From Kribbella solani (GTDB taxonomy: Bacteria; Actinomycetota; Actinomycetes; Propionibacteriales; Kribbellaceae), in the NCBI RefSeq assembly GCF_014205295.1, contig NZ_JACHNF010000001.1:6944001-7008000 (forward strand): a stretch of DNA of 64,000 nt, read 5' to 3'. Of the stretch, positions 49,948 through 58,365 are shown piece after piece. The notes under the pieces were generated by a model that saw nothing but the letters and a program-made list of their open reading frames with translations, made no database searches and was not told where the DNA came from. The translations under genes were made by a program, and so were the position numbers. The first letter of the stretch is position 1; each line of letters opens with the position of its first letter.

Positions 49948-50652
49948 GTGAGCGAGCTGATCGATACCACCGAGATGTACCTGCGGACCGTCTACGAGCT
50001 GGAAGAAGAGGGCATCCTGCCGTTGCGGGCGCGGATCGCCGAGCGGCTGCACCAGTCCGGTCCGACGGTCAGCCAGACGGTCGCGCGGATGGAGCGGGAC
50101 GGTCTGATCAAGGTGGAGGGCGACCGCCACCTGGAGCTCACCGACGTCGGGCGGAAGCAGGCGGTCCGGGTGATGCGCAAGCACCGGCTGGCCGAGCGGC
50201 TGCTGGTCGACGTGATCGGGCTCGAGTGGGAGGACGTGCACGCCGAGGCGTGCCGCTGGGAGCACGTGATGAGCGACGCGGTCGAGCTGCGGCTGCTGCA
50301 GTTGCTCGGCAACCCGACCGAATCGCCGTACGGGAACCCGATTCCGGGCCTGGAGGAGCTGCAGGTCACCAGCGCAGCCAGCGGGATCGAGGAGTTCCGG
50401 ATCGGGGTCGAGCCGCTCGACCAGGTGCTCGACCAGGCCACCGGCGAGAGCGTCCGGGTGCTGGTCCGCCGGATCGCCGAGCCCGTACAGACCGACGACG
50501 GCGCGATGGCGGTGCTCCGTAAGGCCGGCGCGCTGCCCGGTCGCGAGGTCGACTCGACCCTCGACGCGGAGGGCGTCCTGGTCGGCAGCCGCGAAGCCGG
50601 CGGCGTGATCAGCGACGAAACGGCCGGCCACATTTTCGTCAGCCGCGTCTGA
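49948..50652 (+). CDS. ideR: Iron-dependent repressor (IdeR/DtxR/DmdR family)
   Basis: 234 residues. The N-terminal HTH (TTEMYLRTVYELEEEGILP and ERLHQSGPTVSQTVARMERD), the dimer/metal domain with CRWEHVMSDAVELRLL (Cys/His/Glu ligands) and a C-terminal SH3-like domain are in the usual order for DtxR-class regulators. With Fe(II) it represses iron uptake genes; a likely target, efeUOB, is 39 kb away in the same window with matching iron boxes. GTG 49948 begins the family-like SELIDTTEMY; ATG 49939 is possible. Confidence 0.93.
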   Translation: MSELIDTTEMYLRTVYELEEEGILPLRARIAERLHQSGPTVSQTVARMERDGLIKVEGDRHLELTDVGRKQAVRVMRKHRLAERLLVDVIGLEWEDVHAEACRWEHVMSDAVELRLLQLLGNPTESPYGNPIPGLEELQVTSAASGIEEFRIGVEPLDQVLDQATGESVRVLVRRIAEPVQTDDGAMAVLRKAGALPGREVDSTLDAEGVLVGSREAGGVISDETAGHIFVSRV

Positions 50653-50726
50653 CAAAGTCAACTCTGGGTTAACGCTGCGCACCCGGCGGGCGACGCCGGG
50701 TCGTCAGCAGGTACGGTCGGGCCGCT

Positions 50727-51509
50727 ATGTCTGAGAATGATGCGATCGATTGGCCGGAGTACCTGCGGGAGTTCCACTCCGCGGCTCCGGGTTGTACCGA
50801 GGCTTTGCTGTCGCGGGCGGTGGCCGGCGACCACACGCCGTACCGCTGGCTGGTCCGGGCCGTCTCCGGTGAGGCCCGCCGGGTGCTGGACCTCGCCTGC
50901 GGCAACGGCCCGGTGGCGCGCGAGCTGTACGGGCGCTGGGTGGTCGGCGTGGACAACAACGCGACCCAGCTGGCCGGCGCGCCGAACCCACGCGTGCAGG
51001 CCGACGCGGTGCACCTGCCGTTCGCGAACGAGGTCTTCGACGTCGTCACCTGTTCGATGGGCCTGATGGTGCTGCAACCACTTCCGGACGTACTGCACGA
51101 GGCGGCGCGGGTGCTGCGGCGTGGTGGCGTACTGGCCGCGATCGTCCCGGCGGTACGGCCGCTCCGGCGCGGTGACATCCGTACGCTCAGCGGGCTGACC
51201 ACGCGGCTCCGGTCGACGCCGCAGTTCCCGGCGGGTGGGGAGATCACCGAGCTGAAGGACCAGCTGAAGCACGCCGGCTTCGACGTGATGGAGAGCCAGC
51301 GCGAGCGGTACGTGTACCTGATCCGCACCCGCGACGATGCCCTCCGGTTGGTCAACGCGCTGTACCTGCCGGGTACGCCGGACGTCCGCCGCGACGCCGC
51401 GGTCGCCTGGCTCGCGGACCGTGCCGAGACCAAGGACGGCCTCGAAGTGGCGATCCCGATCCGGCGGATCACCGCCATGCGTACCAAGGTCGCGCTGACC
51501 GGCTCCTGA
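50727..51509 (+). CDS. Class I SAM-dependent methyltransferase
   Basis: 260 residues. Methyltransf_11 fold: VLDLACGNGPVARELY (SAM motif I, about 53-68), VVGVDNNATQL (motif II), VQADAVHLPFANEVFDVVTC (about 90-110) and the post-motif III EAARVLRRGGVLAAI. Substrate unknown. TACGGT lies nine bases before ATG 50727. Between ideR and pabB, on the same strand, but there is no sign of shared function. Confidence 0.88.
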   Translation: MSENDAIDWPEYLREFHSAAPGCTEALLSRAVAGDHTPYRWLVRAVSGEARRVLDLACGNGPVARELYGRWVVGVDNNATQLAGAPNPRVQADAVHLPFANEVFDVVTCSMGLMVLQPLPDVLHEAARVLRRGGVLAAIVPAVRPLRRGDIRTLSGLTTRLRSTPQFPAGGEITELKDQLKHAGFDVMESQRERYVYLIRTRDDALRLVNALYLPGTPDVRRDAAVAWLADRAETKDGLEVAIPIRRITAMRTKVALTGS

Positions 51510-51551
51510 GCACTCAGGCTCACCCGGGCATTCGGTAGGTACGGTGTGCCT

Positions 51552-52901
51552 GTGAGTGCGCTGCGCTGGTCCGTCCGGACGCTCGACCGGGCGCTGGACG
51601 GTGAAACGGTCTACCGCGAGCTGCTGGCCGGCGAGCCGGTGGCGTACTGGCTCGACGGCAGCTTGACGGACCGGTTGCCGCGGCGGGTTTCTGTTCTTGG
51701 TACGACGCTGGGTGCCGGGGCGGAGGTGCTGGTTCGGGATGCGGCCGACGGGGACGTGTTCGAGGAACTGGACAAGCTGCTCGCTGAGCGGACGGGGGAG
51801 CCGCCGCCTGAGCTGGACGGGTTGTTCTGTGGTGGCTACGTCGGCTACTTCGGGTACGAGCTGAAGGCGCTCACCGGCGGAACTGCCGCGCACCAGGCGA
51901 CCACGCCGGACGCACTGTGGATCTGGGCCAACCGTTTCGTCGTCATCGACCACGACCGCGACGTGACGTACCTGGTCGCACTCGACCTAACCGGCGCAGG
52001 TGAGGACTGGCTGGATCGGGCCGAGCGGTCCGCCGCGGACTGGTGGATGCCTGGCGTCGACGTACCGGCGATTGCCCGGCTGGATCTGGAAGCGCATCTC
52101 GAGCAGGACCGGCCGACGTACCTGGCCGGGATCGAACGTTGCCTGGCGGAACTCGCGGCCGGCGAGACGTACGAGGTGAACCTGACGAACCGCGTCCGCC
52201 TGCCCGCCGTACCCGATCCGTTCGAGTTCTTCTGCTGGCAGCGATCCGCGAACCCGGCGCCGTACGCGGCCTTCCTCAGATCCGGTGACCTCGCGGTCGC
52301 CAGCTCGTCGCCGGAACGCTTCCTCACCGTCGACGCGGATCGCTGGGCCGAATGCCGTCCGATCAAGGGCACCGCGCCGCGCGACCTCGACCCGGACCAG
52401 GACCAGCTGGCCGCGAAGTCGCTCGCCGAGGACGACAAGACCCGCGCCGAGAACCTGATGATCGTCGACCTGATCCGCAACGACCTCGGCCGGGTGAGCG
52501 AACCCGGGACCGTGCAGGTCCCGCAACTGATGCAGGTCGAGAGCTATCGGACCGTACATCAGCTGGTGACGACGGTACGCGGGCGATTGCGCGCTGACGT
52601 CACAACGATCGGCGCGGTTCGCGCGTGCTTCCCGCCCGGGTCGATGACGGGCGCGCCGAAGATCCGCACGATGCGGATCATCGACGAGCTGGAGTCGAGC
52701 GCGCGGGGCGTGTACTCGGGGGCGCTCGGCTATCTGGCCGTGGACGGCCGGGCGGATCTCAGCGTCGTGATCCGGACCGCGGTACTGACCCCGGACGCGA
52801 CCGTGATCGGCGCCGGGGGAGCGATAGTCCTGGACTCCGAGCCGGACGCCGAGTACGAAGAAATGTTGCTCAAAGCAACAGCTGCGGTGGGAGGGAAATG
52901 A
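51552..52901 (+). CDS. pabB: Aminodeoxychorismate synthase component I
   Basis: 449 residues of the chorismate-binding family: the N-terminal part holds DGLFCGGYVGYFGYELK, and the catalytic half has EVNLTNRVRLP, SSSPERFL, CRPIKGTAPRDLDPDQD and GSMTGAPKIRTMRIIDELE. It makes aminodeoxychorismate, the p-aminobenzoate precursor for folate. TACGGT six bases before GTG 51552 supports that start. The partner glutaminase subunit is not adjacent. Overlaps pabC by 4 bp, confirming the PABA pathway assignment over anthranilate synthesis. Confidence 0.9.
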   Translation: MSALRWSVRTLDRALDGETVYRELLAGEPVAYWLDGSLTDRLPRRVSVLGTTLGAGAEVLVRDAADGDVFEELDKLLAERTGEPPPELDGLFCGGYVGYFGYELKALTGGTAAHQATTPDALWIWANRFVVIDHDRDVTYLVALDLTGAGEDWLDRAERSAADWWMPGVDVPAIARLDLEAHLEQDRPTYLAGIERCLAELAAGETYEVNLTNRVRLPAVPDPFEFFCWQRSANPAPYAAFLRSGDLAVASSSPERFLTVDADRWAECRPIKGTAPRDLDPDQDQLAAKSLAEDDKTRAENLMIVDLIRNDLGRVSEPGTVQVPQLMQVESYRTVHQLVTTVRGRLRADVTTIGAVRACFPPGSMTGAPKIRTMRIIDELESSARGVYSGALGYLAVDGRADLSVVIRTAVLTPDATVIGAGGAIVLDSEPDAEYEEMLLKATAAVGGK

Positions 52902-53614
52902 TGACTGACTTGCTGGTGGCGGATTCGTTTCTGGTCGCGGGTGGGAAGGTTCGGGGGCTGGAACTGCATCGGGACCGGTTCGTGGGTTCGTGCGCGGCGG
53001 CGGGGATCGCGGTGGAACGGGTCCGGGCGGAACGGTTCTGGGATGAGCAGATCGCCCGGCTGCCTGGGTTCGGGCGGTGGTTCCCGCGGTTCGAACTGAG
53101 CTCGGCGGGGGAGTTCGCGGTGCAGTTGCGGCCGGCGCCTCCGATCGGCGGTGCGGTCCGCGTCGCCGTACACGACGGACCGGACCCGAGAACCGCACCC
53201 AGGGTGAAAGGGCCCGACCTGGAACTCCTCGGCAAACTCAAGGCGGCCGCCCCCGACCGCGCCGACGAAATCCTCCTGCTGGACACGGACGGAACGGTTC
53301 TTGAGGCGGCGTACTCGGCGATCGCTTGGTGGGAGGACGACACGCTCTGCTTCCCGCCGTCCGATCGGCCCTTCCTTCCGTCCGTCACCGCCCACCTGCT
53401 CCGCAAAATAGCCACCACCCAAGGCGTGGAGATCGCTGAACACCCCATCACCCCCACCGAACTCCAGGCAACCACCGAAGCCTGGCTCCTCAACGCCCTC
53501 CACGGCATCCGCCCCATCCACGCCTGGAACGCCTCCCCGATAGACCCCCTCCCCAACTCCCAGGCCCCCCACTGGCAATCCCACCTGACAACCCTCTCCA
53601 CCCGCCTCCCCTAA
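52898..53614 (+). CDS. pabC: Aminodeoxychorismate lyase (class IV aminotransferase fold)
   Basis: 238 residues, a PLP enzyme that releases p-aminobenzoate from aminodeoxychorismate. KVRGLELHRDRF near residues 16-27, a probable PLP lysine in LLGKLKAAA (about 112), and TDGTVLEAAYSAIAWW are fold-type IV marks. It overlaps pabB (ATGATGA), making a folate pabB-pabC unit. The C-terminal tail is Pro/His-rich and varies in the family. Confidence 0.87.
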   Translation: MMTDLLVADSFLVAGGKVRGLELHRDRFVGSCAAAGIAVERVRAERFWDEQIARLPGFGRWFPRFELSSAGEFAVQLRPAPPIGGAVRVAVHDGPDPRTAPRVKGPDLELLGKLKAAAPDRADEILLLDTDGTVLEAAYSAIAWWEDDTLCFPPSDRPFLPSVTAHLLRKIATTQGVEIAEHPITPTELQATTEAWLLNALHGIRPIHAWNASPIDPLPNSQAPHWQSHLTTLSTRLP

Positions 53615-53654
53615 CCCACCCCACCACCGCCCCCACCGCCGCCCCGGCCGAGTG

Positions 53655-53742
53655 CATTTGAGGGGTGAACGTCGGGGGTTGCCGGTTTGCCCCCTGTATG
53701 CGGGGTGTGAAGGGACCGGTTGAGGGGTTCACGTCTCAAATG
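53655..53742. repeat. 88-bp palindromic intergenic element, copy B
   Basis: Begins CATTTGAG and ends CTCAAATG, exactly 88 bp like copy A at 18343, and agrees with it at about 62 of 88 positions, most strongly at the ends (CATTTGAG, GGTGAAC, TTGAGGGG). The ends pair with each other; the middle is less self-complementary than in copy A. Lies in the gap between pabC and the SPFH gene (53615-53896), where I see no gene. Confidence 0.8.
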
Positions 53743-53896
53743 ACGGCGGCTGCGAGGGAGTCGCGTGGGCGAGGAGGCATGCGGCCAGTCGAGGCCGTAC
53801 GCGGCGGCGTGTCGGGCCGGCGGGCGGGGTTGGGCTGGAGGATTTTGCAAATGTGATATCAGTTTGGTAGCTTGGAGGTATCGAGAGGAGCTTGTG

Positions 53897-54790
53897 ATGG
53901 TAGATGTGCGGATGCCTGCGGCGAAGGTGGTTGAGCGGGCGGGTGGCGAGGCCAATGGGTGGCTGATGTTTCTGCTCGGGCTCGTGCTGGCGGCAGCGGG
54001 GGTGTTCCTGCTCGTTTTCCGGAATCAGGACGGCACGCTGGTGATCGCCGGAATCGGCGCGATCGTGCTCGCGCTGATCGTGCTGAAGGGTCTGACGGCG
54101 GTGTCACCCGGCCGGGCGCGGGTCCTGCAGGTTCTCGGGCGGTACTCGGGGACGATCCGGACCAACGGCCTGCGCTGGGTGAACCCGATCTCCACCCGGC
54201 GTGAGGTCTCGACCCGGATTCGCAACCACGAGACGTCCGTTGCCAAGGTCAACGATGCCGACGGCAACCCGATCGAGATCGCCGCGGTGGTGGTCTGGCA
54301 GGTCGAGGACACCGCGCAGGCGACGTTCGAGGTGGACGATTTCGTCGAGTTCGTGGCGATCCAGACCGAGACCGCGGTCCGGCACATCGCCAACAGTTAC
54401 CCGTACGACGTGCACTCCGAGCAGGACGTGCTGTCGCTGCGGGACAGTACGCACGAGATCACCGAGAAACTGTCCGCCGAGATCGGCGCCCGGGTGCATG
54501 CGGCCGGGGTGCGGGTGATCGAGTCACGGATCACCCACCTCGCGTACTCGCCCGAGATCGCCCAGGCGATGCTGCGCCGCCAGCAGGCCGGCGCGATCGT
54601 CGCGGCCCGGCAGCAGATCGTCGAAGGCGCGGTCGGGATGGTCGAGCTCGCGCTGGAGCGGCTGTCGGAGCACCGGGTGGTCGACCTGGACGAGGAGCGG
54701 AAGGCGACGATGGTCAGCAACCTGATGGTGGTGCTGTGCGGCGACCGGGATGCTCAGCCGGTGGTCAATACCGGCTCGCTCTACCAGTGA
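53897..54790 (+). CDS. SPFH/band-7 membrane protein
   Basis: 297 residues. Two hydrophobic segments (about 20-37 and 44-62, WLMFLLGLVLAAAGVFLLVF and ALIVLKGL), then the band-7 domain (SPGRARVLQVLGRYSGTIR, HETSVAKVNDADGNPIEI, QTETAVRHIANSYPYD) and the C-terminal MLRRQQAGAIVAARQQIVEG helix of the stomatin-like group. Forms membrane scaffolds. GAGGAG precedes ATG 53897; TGATATCA lies upstream at about 53853-53860. Followed 10 bp later by a small DNA-binding protein. Confidence 0.88.
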   Translation: MVDVRMPAAKVVERAGGEANGWLMFLLGLVLAAAGVFLLVFRNQDGTLVIAGIGAIVLALIVLKGLTAVSPGRARVLQVLGRYSGTIRTNGLRWVNPISTRREVSTRIRNHETSVAKVNDADGNPIEIAAVVVWQVEDTAQATFEVDDFVEFVAIQTETAVRHIANSYPYDVHSEQDVLSLRDSTHEITEKLSAEIGARVHAAGVRVIESRITHLAYSPEIAQAMLRRQQAGAIVAARQQIVEGAVGMVELALERLSEHRVVDLDEERKATMVSNLMVVLCGDRDAQPVVNTGSLYQ

Positions 54791-54800
54791 GCCGCGGGCC

Positions 54801-55010
54801 GTGGCCGTCGAACGGAAGAAGATCCTGCTCCGGCTGGATCCGGCTGTGCACGACGCGCTGGCCCGCTGGGCGAACGACGACCTGCGCAGCACCAACGCAC
54901 AGATCGAGTACCTGCTCCGCCGGGCCCTGGCCGACGCCGGCCGGCTGCCCGCCGGAGTAGGCAAACTCCGCGGCCCGGGCCGCCCGCCCAACGAGGAGAG
55001 CGATGAATAA
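54801..55010 (+). CDS. Small ribbon-helix-helix-like protein
   Basis: 69 residues: a beta-strand KKILLRLDP followed by two helices (AVHDALARWANDDLRSTNAQ and IEYLLRRALADAG), the order of the Arc/MetJ (ribbon-helix-helix) DNA-binding fold, then a basic Gly/Pro tail. Ten bases after the SPFH gene and probably in its operon; this pairing recurs in actinobacteria as I remember it. It might autoregulate the SPFH gene. The frame starts at 54750 but GTG 54801 gives the family-like N terminus. Confidence 0.7.
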   Translation: MAVERKKILLRLDPAVHDALARWANDDLRSTNAQIEYLLRRALADAGRLPAGVGKLRGPGRPPNEESDE

Positions 55011-55073
55011 GACGGTGGTGAAGCGCTCCGGCCGATCAGGGCCAAGTGCCTCCGGTCGCGCGAGGAGGGCCGG

Positions 55074-55805
55074 ATGAGCAAGCCGGTGGTGACGCCGTTG
55101 CGGCGATCAGGGCGGTCAAGTCGGTCGGGTTCGGCTCGGCGACCCGGCCGGCAGCGGAAGACTGTTGCCCTAGGCAACGCGACGGTGCCGGACGGGATCG
55201 CGGCCAGGTTGTTCCTGCTGTCCTGGGATCCGGTCAAGGGAAAGCTGCGCGGGCAGGCCAAGCTGGGCAAGCTGCTGCGAGCCGCGGTGCTGGTCGACCT
55301 GCAGCTCAACGGAAATGTTGCTGACGACAACGGCCGCGCCCGGGTGACCACGGCGGCAGCCCCGATCGACCCAGTGCAGGCGGCAGTGCTGGAAGAACTC
55401 CGCGCGGTGGGGCCGCGGCGCTGGCGGCACTGGATCGACCGCCGGAACCACCTGACGGTGCGGATGGTCCGCGACGAGCTCGCCCGGGCGCAGCTGATCA
55501 AGGTCGAGCCACGTCGCGTGCTGGGCATCTTCCCGGCCGGCCGGATCACCGTCCGGCACCCGCTGATCCGCCGGCAGCTCCTGCATGCCGCGCACGACAC
55601 GCTGCGCCCGTCCCGGGTCGTCTCCCGGGTGGATCTCCGGGACGCGTCGATCGCCGTGCTGGCGGCCACCGCCGGCCTGCGGATCGTGATCAGCAAGGAG
55701 CAGCGGCTGCGGCACAAGGACCGGCTGGCGCAGCTCGCGGTCCGGGTCGGCCCGGTGGCGCCCGCGCTGAAGAAGTCGCTGCAGAGCCAGCACTCGGGCG
55801 GCTGA
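55074..55805 (+). CDS. GPP34/GOLPH3-like protein
   Basis: 243 residues. After a basic Ser/Arg-rich tail (about 1-40) comes ARLFLLSWDPVKGKLRGQAK, AAVLVDLQLNGNVADDNGRA and the LDPxxxxVLEEL-like PIDPVQAAVLEELRAVGPRR, the features of the all-helical GPP34 (GOLPH3) family, membrane-trafficking proteins in eukaryotes and of unknown role in actinobacteria. GAGGAGG lies about seven bases before ATG 55074. Close downstream of the SPFH unit. Confidence 0.78.
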   Translation: MSKPVVTPLRRSGRSSRSGSARRPGRQRKTVALGNATVPDGIAARLFLLSWDPVKGKLRGQAKLGKLLRAAVLVDLQLNGNVADDNGRARVTTAAAPIDPVQAAVLEELRAVGPRRWRHWIDRRNHLTVRMVRDELARAQLIKVEPRRVLGIFPAGRITVRHPLIRRQLLHAAHDTLRPSRVVSRVDLRDASIAVLAATAGLRIVISKEQRLRHKDRLAQLAVRVGPVAPALKKSLQSQHSGG

Positions 55806-55812
55806 CCTCGGC

Positions 55813-55917
55813 GACCCGCCCCATGTCAACCCCCCCGACCCGCCCCATGTCAACCCGCCCGACCCGAGCCATGTCAACCCGCTGCGCCCGCTGCGCCCGC
55901 TGCGCCCGCTGCGCCCG
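55813..55917. repeat. Three 24-bp and four 9-bp tandem repeats
   Basis: Units of 24 bp starting GACCCGCCCCATGTCAACCC stand at 55813, 55837 and 55861; then CTGCGCCCG repeats four times (55882-55917). They lie in the gap before the GntR gene, not in a gene. Confidence 0.85.
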
Positions 55918-55947
55918 TCCGCTGCCCCGCGCTCTGGGAGGTGCTAT

Positions 55948-55971
55948 GGTTCTTTACTCAAGTAATGAACC
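55948..55971 (+). promoter_or_regulatory. GntR operator with TTACTCAAGTAA core
   Basis: GGTTC and GAACC (55948-55952, 55967-55971) flank TTACTCAAGTAA, whose TTACT/AGTAA arms are exact complements. The dyad ends 31 bp before ATG 56002 and fits autoregulation by the GntR protein of this operon. Confidence 0.7.
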
Positions 55972-56001
55972 AAGTAACGACGCCGGCGACAGGGGGTGCT
56001 G

Positions 56002-56361
56002 ATGTTCGACGACCGGAGCCCGATCTATCTGCAGATCGCCGACCAGATCAAGAACGACATCGTGACCGGCGTCCTCGCCGAGAACGAACAGGTGATGTCG
56101 ACCAATCAGTACGCCGCCTTCTGCCGGATCAACCCGGCGACCGCCGCCAAGGGTTTCGGCCAGCTGGTCGACGAAGGGGTGCTGTACAAGAAGCGCGGCA
56201 TCGGCATGTTCGTCGCGCCGAACGCGCGGGACCTGCTGCGTACCGGCCGGAAGGAATCGTTCTTCGCCGACGTCGTCGACCCGATGATCCGGGAGGCGAA
56301 AGCAATCGGCATCCCGCTCACCGACATCGTCCGGCACCTCGCCAGTTACGGAGACGCGTGA
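56002..56361 (+). CDS. YtrA-type GntR regulator (second module)
   Basis: 119 residues. GntR winged helix: SPIYLQIADQIKNDIVTGVL, QVMSTNQYAAFCRINPATAA, then a short C-terminal helix region with RTGRKESFFADVVDP. YtrA group, as in the module at 48 kb. ATG 56002 has GGGGG five bases upstream. The stop overlaps the ATPase start (TGATG). Confidence 0.85.
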   Translation: MFDDRSPIYLQIADQIKNDIVTGVLAENEQVMSTNQYAAFCRINPATAAKGFGQLVDEGVLYKKRGIGMFVAPNARDLLRTGRKESFFADVVDPMIREAKAIGIPLTDIVRHLASYGDA

Positions 56362-57266
56362 TGACGTCCGCCCTGACAGTACGAACCGAGAACGTCTCGG
56401 TCCGGTTCGCCGGCCTGCCCGCGCTGGACCGGCTCGATCTCCGGCTGGCGCCGGGGAAGATCCACGGGTTGCTCGGCCGGAACGGCTCCGGGAAGAGTAC
56501 GCTCGCCGCCGCGCTGGCCGGGTTCCGGCGGCCGGACGAAGGACGCGTCCTGATCGAAGGCGGTGATCTCGGCGCGGCGCAGGAGCCGTACGAGAACGCG
56601 GTCGTCACCAGCCGGGTCTGCCTGATCCGGGACTCCGGCGACAACCCGGCCGGCGCGCAGGTGCGGCAGGCCGTGCAACTCGCCGCCGCGCTGCGCCCGT
56701 ACTGGGACGCCGACCTCGCCGGTGAGCTGCTGGACCGGTTCGAGCTGCCGATGAAGCAGAAGATCCAGAAGCTGTCCCGCGGCAAGAAGTCCGCGCTCGG
56801 CGTCGTGCTCGGGCTCGCCAGCCGCGCGCCGCTGACCATCTTCGACGAGAGCTACCTGGGCATGGACGTACCGTCCCGGAACCTGTTCTACGACGCCTTG
56901 CTCGCCGACTACGCCGAGGTGCCGCGCACGATCGTGCTCTCCACGCACCTGGTCAGCGAGGTCAGCGCGATGCTCGAAGAGGTGGTCATCCTGGACGGCG
57001 GCCGATTGGTCACCCAGTCGCCGGTGGACGCGCTGCGTGGGCGTGGCGCGTCGGTCGTCGGCCCGGCCGCGGCGGTCGACAAGTTCACCGCCGGCTTCAC
57101 CGTGCTCGCCGAGGAGCGCCTCGGCGGGACCAAGTCCACCACCGTTCTCGGCGATCTGCATCCGGCGCTGGTCGCCGACGCGGCGGCCGCCGGCCTGGAG
57201 ATCGGCCCGGTCGGTCTGCAGGATCTGTTCGTCCACCTCACCGCCTCGACGGGAGCCCGGTCATGA
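56361..57266 (+). CDS. ABC transporter ATP-binding protein with altered motifs
   Basis: 301 residues. Walker A GRNGSGKST (about 39-47); the signature is LSRGKKSALGVVLGLA rather than LSGGQ, and Walker B reads TIFDESYLGMD, with Ser in place of the usual Pro after DE. These departures are shared by many YtrB-like ATPases of GntR-regulated modules. Works with the membrane protein downstream, which it overlaps by 4 bp. Confidence 0.85.
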   Translation: MTSALTVRTENVSVRFAGLPALDRLDLRLAPGKIHGLLGRNGSGKSTLAAALAGFRRPDEGRVLIEGGDLGAAQEPYENAVVTSRVCLIRDSGDNPAGAQVRQAVQLAAALRPYWDADLAGELLDRFELPMKQKIQKLSRGKKSALGVVLGLASRAPLTIFDESYLGMDVPSRNLFYDALLADYAEVPRTIVLSTHLVSEVSAMLEEVVILDGGRLVTQSPVDALRGRGASVVGPAAAVDKFTAGFTVLAEERLGGTKSTTVLGDLHPALVADAAAAGLEIGPVGLQDLFVHLTASTGARS

Positions 57267-58033
57267 GCGGCACGACGGTCAGCGACCGCGCGACCCTGCC
57301 CCGCGGAGTCACCGATCTGCGGCGGTTCAAGCACGTCGTGAACGCGATGACCCAAGGCATGCGGCAGATGCTGGTCGGCTACTGGGTGGTGATGCTGGTC
57401 GCGCTGCTCGGCGTCGGGATCGTGATCGCGCTCCTGACCGGCGGCGTCAAGGCCAGCGTGTGGGACTACGGCACGCAGTCCCCGAAGTACTTCTCGATGG
57501 CGATCGGGATCACGCTCACCCCGGCGTTCTTCACCCTGCTGATCGCGCAAGGCGTCACCCGGCGGATGTATTCAGTTGCCTCCGGCATCTACCTGACCGG
57601 GACCGCGGCCGCTACCGCGCTGTTGTGGCTGCTGGCGTACCAGGCCGAGCATGCCCTGTACGCGGGGCAGGGCTGGCCGGACAAGCTGACCAACCCTCAC
57701 CTCTTCACGAACACGTCGCAGGGCGGGCTGATCTTCGCCGAGTTCTTCCTGATGATCCTGGCCCACGAAGTGACCGGGTGGCTGCTGGGCATCACGTTCT
57801 TCCGCCTCGGCTTCTGGCGCGGCGTACTGTTACTGCCGGTGAGCCTGGTCCCAGCCGTCGCCGCCGAGCTGCTGCTGGTGGCGCAATGGCTCGCGGACCT
57901 GCTGCGCAACACCGGGTACCAGCGCCCGCCGCTGGCCATCGCGATACCGTCGGTACTGATCGTGAGCGCACTCGGCGTCTACACCGGCTATCGGCTCCTT
58001 CTGCCGCTCGCCCCGAAACCCGCGAAGGGCTAG
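57263..58033 (+). CDS. ABC-type membrane subunit (GntR-ABC module)
   Basis: 256 residues, about six hydrophobic segments (from VGYWVVMLVALLGVGIVIAL to YRLLLPLAPKP). Starts ATG 57263 inside the ATPase stop region. No named family beyond ABC exporter membrane subunits; it completes a three-gene regulator/ATPase/permease unit. The stop codon TAG is the first part of the CTAGTGCGCACTAG palindrome. Confidence 0.75.
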   Translation: MSGTTVSDRATLPRGVTDLRRFKHVVNAMTQGMRQMLVGYWVVMLVALLGVGIVIALLTGGVKASVWDYGTQSPKYFSMAIGITLTPAFFTLLIAQGVTRRMYSVASGIYLTGTAAATALLWLLAYQAEHALYAGQGWPDKLTNPHLFTNTSQGGLIFAEFFLMILAHEVTGWLLGITFFRLGFWRGVLLLPVSLVPAVAAELLLVAQWLADLLRNTGYQRPPLAIAIPSVLIVSALGVYTGYRLLLPLAPKPAKG

Positions 58034-58109
58034 TGCGCACTAGTTATGCACAGGGGTTGTGCATAACCGGGACCGATTCTGTGGACGATTCGGCAATTGC
58101 TGTGGACGA
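58030..58109. promoter_or_regulatory. Cluster of palindromes and DnaA-box-like sites
   Basis: CTAGTGCGCACTAG (58030-58043) is a perfect 14-bp palindrome. Directly after it TTATGCACA (58044-58052) and its complement TGTGCATAA (58058-58066) form a 9-bp inverted repeat around a 5-base loop, and TGTGGACGA stands at 58080-58088 and 58101-58109, 21 bp apart. TTATNCACA and TGTGGACAA are DnaA-box forms. This fills the start of the 332-bp gap 58034-58365; the rest holds only the hairpin at 58317. Confidence 0.45.
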
Positions 58110-58316
58110 CCGGATCTGTTCTCAGGAAAGGGTTGTGCCGGCCCGGCGACGAGCGTAGAACTGACGGCACGCGGCTTCTACTCGAAGCGGCGGGTCGAAC
58201 GGAAACCGAGGGCCCTCGCGGTGGGGATCCCCACCGAGGTAGACCGGTGACGGGGTCTGCCGGCCGCCACGGACCCGGATCGGGAAGCTGGAGACGTCAC
58301 TGTCCCTTCAGTTGGT

Positions 58317-58351
58317 GCGGGCCCCTCCGACTCATACCTGGAGGGGCCCGC
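58317..58351. terminator. Strong GC hairpin after the secreted glycosidase
   Basis: GCGGGCCCCTCC (58317-58328) pairs perfectly with GGAGGGGCCCGC (58340-58351) around an 11-base loop, 14 bp past the stop of the minus-strand glycosidase gene. No T-run follows, but such stems without T-runs end transcripts in actinobacteria. Confidence 0.65.
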
Positions 58352-58365
58352 CTTCGTCTGTCAGC

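Noticed and set aside
58030..58109. Chromosome replication origin
   Set aside because: There are too few boxes and no dnaA, dnaN or recF nearby, so only a small site cluster can be claimed.
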